Source: Mycobacterium aquaticum (lineage in GTDB: Bacteria; Actinomycetota; Actinomycetes; Mycobacteriales; Mycobacteriaceae). Taken from it: a stretch of 54,323 bases of DNA. Location of the stretch: NCBI RefSeq assembly GCF_002086485.1, contig NZ_MVHF01000054.1:1-54323 (forward strand), in the 5' to 3' direction. Positions 6,742 to 15,700 of this stretch are shown in pieces. The notes under the pieces were generated by a model, which did not search any database, was not told the DNA's origin, and saw only the letters and a program-made list of their open reading frames with translations. Both the position numbers and the translations under genes were made by a program. How positions within the stretch are numbered: the stretch's first letter is position 1; each line of letters opens with the position of its first letter.

Positions 6742-7067
6742 CAGGCGATCCCGAATCCTGCCCAGCGCAACGCGTCTTCATGGCTGGTGCCGGGCGGATA
6801 CTCACGCCACCGGTCCAGCGTGATCGCTTCACCATTCGGGCCGCATTCGATGATCACGGTCGGCTCGACAACAACCTTGTGCACACCGCTATCTAGCGCC
6901 GGGATGCCCTGCGCTTCCAGGGTCTCGTTGATCAACGCGGTGGTCAGGGCGTTGACCCCGGCGTCCACGCTGACGGCGAGATCTCGGCCGTCACTGGTGC
7001 GGTAGTGCACGACTCCGTCACCCCACGGGGACATGTCGGTGTCCAAAGCTGTTGCGGTAGGCGCCAT
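6741..7067 (-). CDS. Tail-region protein of unknown function
   Basis: A 108-aa protein (MAPTATALD start) containing a segment typical of a small structural or chaperone protein: SVDAGVNALTTALINETLEAQG and a C-terminal LDRWREYPPGTS. The start at 7067 has a purine-rich AAGGGGGG ribosome-binding site 9 nt upstream, better than an in-frame TTG at 7076. It sits between two glycine-rich tail proteins and overlaps the next start by TGATG. Role unknown. Confidence 0.75.
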   Translation of the reverse strand: MAPTATALDTDMSPWGDGVVHYRTSDGRDLAVSVDAGVNALTTALINETLEAQGIPALDSGVHKVVVEPTVIIECGPNGEAITLDRWREYPPGTSHEDALRWAGFGIA

Positions 7068-7082
7068 GTGAACCAACCCCCC

Positions 7083-9740
7083 TTACTTGTAGAGAATCGC
7101 GACGAGACCATTGCCCGGGGTGCCCGACGACCCGCCGGTGCGGGATCCACCGCCACTGTTAGCTGCGCCGCCGCCACCGCCGGATCCACCGCCGGGGAAG
7201 CCGCCGTTGCCGCCGGTTCCACCTGTGACGGACTGGATGGCACTGCCGGTGCCCTTGCCCGCGCCGCCGCCACCGCCGCCACCACCACACAGCGGGATGC
7301 TCGACGAGGTGCCTGCGCCGCCGGCGCTTCCTGCCGCGCCGGTGCCCGAACCAGCAGCCGCGCCGACGCCGCCAGCTCCACCGGTCGCGACACCCGAGTC
7401 CTCGCCTTTCGTGCCGCTGTCACTCGTGGTTGCGTCACGGCCGGTGCCGCCGTTGCCTCCGCTGCCCGGCTGCGACGTGGTGCCGACCAAGCCTTGGTCG
7501 GTGGCGATACCGTTGGCATTGGGTGCGCCCGCGAGAAGTGTTGTGGCGCCGAATTTGATCGATGACTGGCCGCCGTCGGCGCCCGCAGTGGTTGCTGCAA
7601 CGCCAACCGTGACGTTGAGCGTCGATGTTCCCGGGGTGATGCCAGTCAGGTCCAGGTCGGCTGAGAGGTAACCGCCGTCGGAGCCGCCGAGGCCGCCCGC
7701 CGCGGTGGCAGCGTTGGTCGCTGAACCGTTCTGCCCTTTCCCTCCGCCGTTGATCACGCAACCCTTCATCTGCGTCGTGCCTGATGGGACGAGCCACGAC
7801 GAATTGGAGCTGGTGAAGATCTGAACGTTCCACCCCGACAGGACAGCCGATTTGATCGATGCGACTGTGGTGGCGACCTCGGCCGGGGTGCCGGTCGCCG
7901 ATGATCCGCCGAACCAGGTGTTGGACAGGTTCTTGAAGCCGTCGATGACGTCTTGGACGGGTGCGGTGATCGTTCCGCTGATGGCGCCGCCAGCGATAGT
8001 CCCTCCGGCGGCGATGTTCTGCAGTCGGGTGGTGATCGCGGCCAGGCTGGCGGTGCCGCCACCGAGGTTGGCCATCAGGTTGGTGAAGTCGCCTTGCCTG
8101 GTCAGCAGATTCAGGGGTAGCAGGATCGAGTTGATGATCTGCGTCCACACGTAGTTGGGGTCCAGGCCGCCGTCGATCAGGTTGGCGAAGCTACCCAGGT
8201 TGAACAGAGAGGTGACTCCGTCGAATGCTTCGGGCAGGTTCTGCATCCACGGGATCTGCAAGAGTCCCGTCTTGTTGTTGCTGCCGTCGTCGTACCAGAT
8301 GCTGCCTGCGGTCGCGGTCGCGGTGACAACGAGCCGGGTGTAGACGCGGTCGACACCCGCGGGTGCGGTGTACGTGCCTGAGAGCTTGGTGAATCCGCCC
8401 GATGCCCCGCTGGGGGTGAACGAGGCAATAACGACGTCGGACACCATTGTGTTGCCGAGGAATTGGCGGACGCCGAGTTGGAATGGGACACCGGTGAAGA
8501 CGAGGCCCAACCACTTCACCCAGGCGGACAGGTCGATCGTGTCACCTTGTGAGACGCCGATCAGGTTGGACCGCAACACCTTCAGCGTTCCGTCTGCGGT
8601 GGTTTTCGCACTTCCAGTGCCGTCCCCGGTGCGCGATACCGTTGGGTCAAAAGTCCAGATCGGGTTGTCGGCGATCGATGCGGCGTTCGGGAAACTACCC
8701 GCGGTCAACAGGTTCGGGTGCGTGTTGCCGATACTCGAATATGAGACGTGGCCGAGTAGCTCGGCGGGAACCTGGTTGAAGATGTTGAGCGCATTGAGTG
8801 CAGAGTTCGGCCCCAGCAGCAGGTTCAGCGGCAGCAGCATCGTGTTGACGAACTGCCGCACCGCGGCGATCGGGTCGAAGTCGTCGCCGAAGAAGTTGAT
8901 GTTGGCCAGGAAGGCCAGCAGGTTTTGGAACGGCTGCAGCAGCTGCGGGAGTGGTGAGTTGACCACGTCGCCGCCGTCGTAGCCGAGTACCGCGAGCACC
9001 CCGTTGACGAAGTTGATGATCGCGGTCAGCTGGACGATGAACGGGTCGATCGCGTCGGTGATGAACTCGATGAAGCTGCCGAACTTCGTGAGGTCGATCC
9101 CGGAGAACAGCTTGATGATCGGCGCCAATGCCTGCCCGAGCGGGCCCAGATCAGCTCCGCTGATACCCAGTGCGGTGAACAGCTGGTCGAGCGAGGGCAG
9201 CAGGTTGTTGAGCCCGTCGAAGAGGTTTCCGAACGCCTCGAGCAGTTTCCGCACGTCAGAGACGAATTGCGGGTCGATGCCGAAAACCCCGGCCCACGCG
9301 GTGATGATGTTGTTGATGACGTCGACGAACTGTTGCTGCGGCACGACGTAGCCGAGGAAGAACTTCTCGGCCGCCTCGAACAGGCTGATCGGGAACGGCT
9401 TGTCGGAGTTGAAGCCGAACAGCGCGCCAAGAGCGGGCAGGATGTACTGCAGGTCGCCGAAATCCAGTGCGCCCTTGGCGAGTTCACCGCCACCCAACAG
9501 GACGATGATGTCGGCGACGAACTGCTGGAGCTGTTGCACAGGGTTTGCGGTGGCGTCGTTGATGCCCTGCTGCATCTGCTTCTGGTTGGCCGCCAGGTAC
9601 TTCAGCTGGGCGCTGTGCTTCTGCAGCAGCTCGACCATCTTCTCTTGGCTGGTGGTATCAGCATCGGGGCCGTTGGCGATCGAGTTGAGTGCCCGCGTCT
9701 GCGGGTTCGTGTACGGGGAGCCGCCGAAACCTGCGGTCAC
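7083..9740 (-). CDS. Large minor tail protein with carbohydrate-binding-like domain
   Basis: 885 aa. The N-terminal half (about 1-330) is made of amphipathic, hydrophobic repeats (LLPSLDQLF, PLGQALAPIIKLF, LLPLNLL) of the type seen in mycobacteriophage minor tail proteins. About 335-480 resembles a jelly-roll carbohydrate-binding module (NPIWTFD near its start, GSIWYDDGS near its end). About 640-885 is a Ser/Gly-rich region ending in polyglycine and NGLVAILYK. The GTG start overlaps the preceding stop (GTGA). The protein probably belongs to the tail tip and binds the cell envelope. Confidence 0.85.
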   Translation of the reverse strand: MTAGFGGSPYTNPQTRALNSIANGPDADTTSQEKMVELLQKHSAQLKYLAANQKQMQQGINDATANPVQQLQQFVADIIVLLGGGELAKGALDFGDLQYILPALGALFGFNSDKPFPISLFEAAEKFFLGYVVPQQQFVDVINNIITAWAGVFGIDPQFVSDVRKLLEAFGNLFDGLNNLLPSLDQLFTALGISGADLGPLGQALAPIIKLFSGIDLTKFGSFIEFITDAIDPFIVQLTAIINFVNGVLAVLGYDGGDVVNSPLPQLLQPFQNLLAFLANINFFGDDFDPIAAVRQFVNTMLLPLNLLLGPNSALNALNIFNQVPAELLGHVSYSSIGNTHPNLLTAGSFPNAASIADNPIWTFDPTVSRTGDGTGSAKTTADGTLKVLRSNLIGVSQGDTIDLSAWVKWLGLVFTGVPFQLGVRQFLGNTMVSDVVIASFTPSGASGGFTKLSGTYTAPAGVDRVYTRLVVTATATAGSIWYDDGSNNKTGLLQIPWMQNLPEAFDGVTSLFNLGSFANLIDGGLDPNYVWTQIINSILLPLNLLTRQGDFTNLMANLGGGTASLAAITTRLQNIAAGGTIAGGAISGTITAPVQDVIDGFKNLSNTWFGGSSATGTPAEVATTVASIKSAVLSGWNVQIFTSSNSSWLVPSGTTQMKGCVINGGGKGQNGSATNAATAAGGLGGSDGGYLSADLDLTGITPGTSTLNVTVGVAATTAGADGGQSSIKFGATTLLAGAPNANGIATDQGLVGTTSQPGSGGNGGTGRDATTSDSGTKGEDSGVATGGAGGVGAAAGSGTGAAGSAGGAGTSSSIPLCGGGGGGGGAGKGTGSAIQSVTGGTGGNGGFPGGGSGGGGGAANSGGGSRTGGSSGTPGNGLVAILYK

Positions 9741-11533
9741 AGCGTCATCTCCGCGTCGTCGAACCACACGCGCCCGGCTGTCATCGCCGCGCCGACATGC
9801 AACCGCAATGCCACGTGTGTGGACCCGACGGGTGTGAGCACGCTGCCGCCTCCCAAGATTCTCCAGGGCACGATTCCGCTGGGGTTGATGGCGCCGACTT
9901 GCACGGCCTGTGTGGGCTGAAGGTCGTCGTCGTAGAACTGGGCGACGATGCTGACGCTGTTGCCGGATGACACTGCGCCCGTGCACTTCACCGCGACCTG
10001 CATGGGGAAGATCTGGAAGTCCGACAACCCGAACGGCTGCGTGAGCAGATCGTGGTCGGTGCCGTCGGCGGTGATCGTGACCGACCCCAGCGCGTCGTGG
10101 CCTTGGCTGCCGTCCCAGGACCAGCCCGGCCCGGTCGGTGTCCAGCCGTTCAGGTTGTTGTCGAAGCCGCGGTTCTCGATGATGTTCGAGACGCCATCGG
10201 GGTAGTAGATCGGGTCGTAGTTGAAGGCACCCTCAGCCATCAGCTGCAGCTGGCAGGTGTTCTTTGCGACGTCGACCTGAATCGCAATGATCTTGTGGTA
10301 CTGGCGGATATGCCCGACCCACGGCATGAACCCGGACACGATGATGGTGTCGCCCACGTCGAACGTGCCCATGGGTGCGTTCGGATGGTTCGGGTCAATC
10401 GTGATCTGTTCCCAGTACGGCGGGGTTTGGCGGCGCGCGAGCCGACGGTGCGCCCACGCCGCGGCCCGCTCGTTGGAGTCGATGTTGGCGGTGGACTCGT
10501 CGAGGTAGCGGCGCAACCGGTTCGGGTCCGCGTTGGCCAGCGTCGAGGAGTACTCGAAGCCGGGGAACCACCCTGTGACGCCGACGTCGCTGACCCAGTC
10601 GCTCTCGGTTTCGGTGTGCGGTTTGGCCGACAGCACGTTCTCGTTGAGAACGAACGCGAGTGTCTCCTGTATCAAACCCAAACGGGGATAACCCAGTTGG
10701 ATTTTCTTGACGACGTCGGTGCGGTCAGCGTTCCATTCGGACCGCTCGATGTAGTCGAACGGGATATCGCGCGCAAGGGCGTCGATATAGTCGCCGCAGT
10801 CCAGTTTGTCGACGGCCCGAACGAAGGTGGCGAAGAAGTTGAGGTTGAGCAGGTCGCCGTCGAACGCGTACCCGGGCAGCATCTCGACGCCGCTCTCCTT
10901 CGGATACACCTCGACGCCCAGGTCGCCGTTGGCGAAGTCTTCCTGCAGGTGCCGCCAGATCTCCACCACGGGCTCGAACGCGTCGTTGGCCGCCCAGTTC
11001 AGATCCTCCAGCCACGGAATGCCTTTCGGGTAGGACGCGAATCCCTTGGCCTTCAGGTGCAGCACACCGCTCGACGGGTCCACATCGGACGGTTGCACGA
11101 TGCCGGTGGCCCAGATGCGCCGCTTGCCCATCATCACCTTCTCGAGGTGGATGTACTGCTGCCACGGCTTGAAGTAGATCCCGGCCACCGACGGGTCGTG
11201 GAGGTCGACGTCGCACGCAATGTCGCACCCAGCCGACAGAGCACGCTGCACGACAAGGTTTGTCACGATCACATCGCGGGCGACGATCTCGCGACTGCGG
11301 GTCTCCTGGACGATGACCCGCCACCTGTTATCGGGCGGGAGGTAGACACCGTCATCACCGACGACGTTGATCGCGGTCCAGTTGTAGCGGCCGGACGCCG
11401 ACCCTGATCGCGGGCTCGACCCGGCCGCGGCGCCGGCCCACCCGTAGTTGGCGGCAGCCTGCCCGTATGAGGTGCGCACACCAGTGGCCGCCCCCGTGAA
11501 GCTGTATGTCGCGGAGGCTGTTCCAGTCGCCAT
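9737..11533 (-). CDS. Minor tail protein (Gp37-like hub) with C-terminal lectin-like domain
   Basis: 598 aa. An Ala/Gly/Ser-rich N-terminus (1-50) is followed by a conserved core (about 60-420) with patterns such as WRVIVQETRSREIVARDV and GIYFKPWQQYIHLEKVMMGKRR, reminiscent of the Siphovirus ReqiPepy6 Gp37-like tail family. The C-terminal 150 residues form a carbohydrate-binding-like beta sandwich (NRGFDNNLNGWTPTG start, RVWFDDAEMTL end). It resembles the adapter or hub after the Dit-like protein. Follows the 120-aa gene with a 4-nt gap. Confidence 0.85.
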   Translation of the reverse strand: MATGTASATYSFTGAATGVRTSYGQAAANYGWAGAAAGSSPRSGSASGRYNWTAINVVGDDGVYLPPDNRWRVIVQETRSREIVARDVIVTNLVVQRALSAGCDIACDVDLHDPSVAGIYFKPWQQYIHLEKVMMGKRRIWATGIVQPSDVDPSSGVLHLKAKGFASYPKGIPWLEDLNWAANDAFEPVVEIWRHLQEDFANGDLGVEVYPKESGVEMLPGYAFDGDLLNLNFFATFVRAVDKLDCGDYIDALARDIPFDYIERSEWNADRTDVVKKIQLGYPRLGLIQETLAFVLNENVLSAKPHTETESDWVSDVGVTGWFPGFEYSSTLANADPNRLRRYLDESTANIDSNERAAAWAHRRLARRQTPPYWEQITIDPNHPNAPMGTFDVGDTIIVSGFMPWVGHIRQYHKIIAIQVDVAKNTCQLQLMAEGAFNYDPIYYPDGVSNIIENRGFDNNLNGWTPTGPGWSWDGSQGHDALGSVTITADGTDHDLLTQPFGLSDFQIFPMQVAVKCTGAVSSGNSVSIVAQFYDDDLQPTQAVQVGAINPSGIVPWRILGGGSVLTPVGSTHVALRLHVGAAMTAGRVWFDDAEMTL

Positions 11534-11537
11534 CAGG

Positions 11538-11900
11538 CTATGCGGACGATCCGGTGAGGGTGAATGTGGTCACGGTGTAGTTGCCTTCGGCGTCGGCGGT
11601 CTGGTCACCGCTGAGCGGCCAGTTGCCGTACCAGATAGCGCTGGGGCCGGTGCCAGACCAGAAGGACAGCCACTTGATCGGCCCGTTGGGGGTTGCTCCG
11701 GTGAACGCCATCGGCGCTGCCAACGAGAAGTTGCCTGGGCCGGTAACGACGGTCCAGGAGGGAACGACCGGCGCGGCGGACGACTTGCTGGCCGCGCCAC
11801 CCTCCCCCGGGTTGCCGGTGTGCAGCTGGGCAGCGCCGATCGCAGCGCGGATCGCGTTGGCGCCGACAGTCATTGCGGCGTCGCTGAATCCTGACATCAT
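11538..11900 (-). CDS. Small tail protein
   Basis: A 120-aa beta-rich protein (MMSGFSDAAMTVGANAIRA start, FTLTGSSA end). The ATG at 11900 is preceded by TTGGAGC, only 7 nt past the stop of the Dit-like gene; a second ATG follows directly at 11897. Similar small proteins sit at this position in actinophage tail operons and are annotated as minor tail proteins. No enzymatic motif seen. Confidence 0.7.
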   Translation of the reverse strand: MMSGFSDAAMTVGANAIRAAIGAAQLHTGNPGEGGAASKSSAAPVVPSWTVVTGPGNFSLAAPMAFTGATPNGPIKWLSFWSGTGPSAIWYGNWPLSGDQTADAEGNYTVTTFTLTGSSA

Positions 11901-11907
11901 GCTCCAA

Positions 11908-12768
11908 TCACAGGGTGTTGAGTGCGTCGCGCCACAGCACCGTGCAGCCGCTCGCACCGGTGGTTCCGGTCGCTGTCCACGACATCGGGATGGGCGCGTC
12001 GGCCGGGATCTGCAGCTGGTCGAGGTAGCGGGTGTTGCCGATCAGGGTGGTGCGCAGGTTGAGGCCGTTGCTGTCGATGATTCGACGTGACCACGGGTAG
12101 CTGTTGACCTCGACCCGCACACCGGCGGGAATGGTGTACTGCAGCTGGATTTCGCATTCGCCGACGATCGCGAACGGGTTCACCGCGGGCCCGATGAACA
12201 CGACGCGGAACCAGGACGGTGCGTCACCGCCGTCACGGGTGTAGAACACCGGGGCCGTGTTGACGGCGAGTGCCGCGCCGGTTTCCTGCTCGGTGTAGCT
12301 GAGCGTATCGACGCGCGCGTACTCGGCAGTCACCTTGTGGAACTGGCTACCCTGACGTTTCGGGGTGTAGGTGAACTTCCGTGGCCGACCGTAGATTTGG
12401 CGGACGACGCCGTAGCCGTCGCAGTAGGTGAGCGGCTTGAGCGCACCCCACTGCTGTTTGATCTCGTCGGCCTTCCACTCTTTCTGCAACGCGCTCAACA
12501 ACTTCGATGACTTTGCCGTCAACGTGTCGGGCAGATGGCCCGCGATGTGGGGCAGCGGCGCGTTGTCGATCACCCCGATGGTGAAGGTGATCGGGCCCGC
12601 CTGCAGACTGTCCTGGCCCATTCGCACTTCGTCGGCCAGGGGGACCTGGAAGTCCTGGTTGTTGACGTTGTACGACTGAATGACGGTGCCCAGCAACGGA
12701 TACAGGGTGCCTCGGCCGAACACCACATTCCCGATCTGCCACTGGTAGGGGCGCAGATTCTTCGACAT
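11908..12768 (-). CDS. Minor tail protein (Dit-like, distal tail)
   Basis: 286 aa, starting MSKNLRPYQWQIGNVVFG. Being the first gene after the tape measure, it is expected to be the distal tail protein that starts tail-tip assembly. Phage-tail features include an N-terminal segment with NNQDFQVPLADEVRMG and a C-terminal beta domain ending GCTVLWRDALNTL. The ATG at 12768 lies one base past the tape-measure stop, so the longer upstream frame is not used. Confidence 0.8.
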   Translation of the reverse strand: MSKNLRPYQWQIGNVVFGRGTLYPLLGTVIQSYNVNNQDFQVPLADEVRMGQDSLQAGPITFTIGVIDNAPLPHIAGHLPDTLTAKSSKLLSALQKEWKADEIKQQWGALKPLTYCDGYGVVRQIYGRPRKFTYTPKRQGSQFHKVTAEYARVDTLSYTEQETGAALAVNTAPVFYTRDGGDAPSWFRVVFIGPAVNPFAIVGECEIQLQYTIPAGVRVEVNSYPWSRRIIDSNGLNLRTTLIGNTRYLDQLQIPADAPIPMSWTATGTTGASGCTVLWRDALNTL

Positions 12769-12769
12769 G

Positions 12770-15700
12770 TCAGAAGTTCGTCGCCGCCATGGCACCAGTG
12801 GTGCCTTGTGTATTGACCATCCACATCGTCTCGTTCAACATCTCCCCTGGTGACTGGCCCGGACCGGCGTAGATATTCCACTGGGTGTTGACTTGCGGGT
12901 TCGGGTTCTGCCCGCCGCGGTAGTCGTACGTCTGGTTCAGCCAGGTGGGCACGTTGAGCGAGTTCTTGTTGCCCGGGTTGTCCTCGCTGTAGGTGATCAG
13001 CTGACCGGTGTTCTTGTTCAACAGGAACCGCACATCACCCATCAGCGGTGTGCCGCCGATACCGGCGGTCAGCTGCGACAGGAACCGGCCCACGTACGTA
13101 CCGGCGATGTGGTACAGCTGCTGCCCGAAGTCGATAGCCATGTTCACGCCCTGCAGCGCGGCGCCGATCAGTTGCGCGATCTGCCCGGCCGACGACAGCG
13201 CCATCGACGCTCCCGCCGCGCCCCCCGACGGGTCGCCGCTGCTGCCCGCCCCGACCAGCCCGCCGATGGTGGACAGGATGCTGCCGGTCGCAGTGGCGAT
13301 ATTGGCGGCCAGGGTGATGTACTTCTGGACGTCGTCGACGAGCTTCATGACGTCTTCGGTGTTGCGGACGCCGTACACGAGGCGGTCGGCGATGTCCTGT
13401 GTAGCGCTCATCGCGTCCAGGCCGCTGCTGATGACCTGGAACACCGCCGAGACAGCGTTCGAGGCGCCACTGACGATCGACTGCGCCGTCGACAGTGCGC
13501 TCTGCCCCTGCTGGAATCCCGCGTCCTTGGCGATCTGGTTTTGCGTGGCCTCCAACGCGTCGATGGTGTTCTTGTTGCCGACGGCGTCCTGCGTTTTCAG
13601 GTCGGTGATCGTCGAGTCGATACCGGTGAGCGCGGACAGGACAGCATCATCGGATGCGCCCGGGGTCTTCGCCGCGTTGATCTGGGCGGCCAGTTCCGGG
13701 TTGCCCTGCAGATACGCCTGCAGCAGTTGGTCATTGACCGACAGATTCTTGTCGGAGGTGTCGAGCAGATCATCGAGCGACTTGCCCGACGGCAGCACCA
13801 AACCGTTGCCGGCCCCGACCGAGCCGCCGATACCGCCACCACGCTTGCCCGGCGCCGGTGCAACACCGGCGGCCTGCTGGAACGCCGCGGCCATCTCGTC
13901 TTTGAGTGCGATGTGAACGTGGTTGCGGTGCCCGGCCAGAGTTGGCGCGTCGTACACGCTGGTGCCGGGCGCGGGCTTGCCGCTCTTGATGTTGTCCGCG
14001 AACCCAGGGTCAGAGTAGATCAGCTCCTCGAGGAGTGAGCCGAAGTTGTCTGCCATGTACTGGGCGAACGCGCGCATCTGCGGCGTGTTCGCGGTGCCAT
14101 TGGAGAAGTCGCCTGCCTGGCCGCGGGGATGCCAACCCTTGTCGACCGCGTGATCGTCCTTGCCCGACGTCAGCTGCAGGCCGAACTTGTCCTTGGCGAT
14201 CGCTGCTATCTGGGCGATCTGGGTGTGCGCACCGTGGGCATCCGGCAGTCCCGTCGTCGGGATGACCGGGGCCCGGGCGGCCGGTGCCGGCTGCCCGAAC
14301 ACCAGCTGTCCGTTGCGCGTGTCGACCAGGTTGTCGCCTTGCCACTTGAACGGATTATCCGTTGTCGCATACTGCGATTCGGCGGAGAACGTGGTGTCGT
14401 ACGGGGTTTTAAAGAGGTCCGGGAAGTGCGAGCCCTTGGTCCATGCCTCTACCTGGCCCGCGGTCATCGCCTGCCAGTAGCCGCGCATGTCGTAGTCGGT
14501 GATCGTCTCGTTGGGATTGAACGGAACGCCGTTCTTCGCAACCCAATCGCGGAACACCTGTTCCTGATCGGGCGACAACTGCGTCTGGTAGTTCGTCGCG
14601 GAGGGCTTCGCGAACTGTCGGTTATGCGCGAACGCCCGATCGTAGAATTCCGGCCCTTCAGCCGTGAACAGCGGCGCACCGGTGCCAGTAGTCTGCGGCT
14701 CCTTCGTGCCTGTAACCTGCGCCCATCCCGGGCCTTTCACGCCCTTGCCTTCGGTGGCGAGGATCTGGCTGCCCAGCCCGAGCTGGGCGCTGACATCCTT
14801 CCAGTACGACGAGCCCTTGGCCCCGGACCCCAGCTGCGGATTCTGGGTAAGGACCGCGGCGAGCAGCGGGTCAGTCGGGTTCTTCTCCAGCTGCTTGGCG
14901 AACGCGTCGTAGAACGCGTTGATCGCATAGTTGGGGTCGTTGACCTGCTCCAACGTGCCCCAACCCGAGCTCGGGCTCTGCTGATACAAGCCCGACACCA
15001 ACCCGGCAGATCCCTGAATCCCACCGGAAATCGTTGGGTTGAAACCACTCTCGGCGGCGGCGACGGCCAGGGCGGTCTGGATCGCGGCGTCGTTCATGCC
15101 GCGGCCGCGGCCGGCCGCGATGATCGCCTTCTGGATGTCAGCTTTGCTCGACGACGCTGTTAGGCCGAGCGGGGTGTTCACCCCGGTCTTCCGGACGCCG
15201 CCGGCGGCGTTGCCGATACCGCCCGAGCTCGCCCCGAACACGTCAGCCCAGGTCGGTCCCTTCTTCTTCCCCTTCAGCGCGTCTCGCTGCAGCTCGTTCT
15301 GCTGCTGCGCGGCGATCTGCTCCGGCGTCATCTTCACCCAGGGCTTGGTGTTCATCCCGGGAATCAGGCCGAGCGCCTGGAACATCGGGGCAGCAAGGTT
15401 CTGGGTCACCAGGTCGAACCCGGACTGGGCGGCCTCCAGCATGGCGCCAAGGTCCTTCGCGAGGCCCTTGAGCCCGCGGGTATCGGAGAACTGGTGGCGC
15501 AGGTATGCCGACAGCACCGAATTGTCGGCTCCGGCGATGTGGGGCGGCAGCAGTGCACCGCCCAGGCTGTCGGCGCCACCCGCGGCCGGCGCACCGCCGC
15601 CGACACCGAGTGCCGCGCTGGTGGTCTCCGCCGTGGTTCGGGCCGCCGCGGCGACAGCGCCCTGCGCCGACGCCATACCGTCGGCCATGTCGGAGACCAT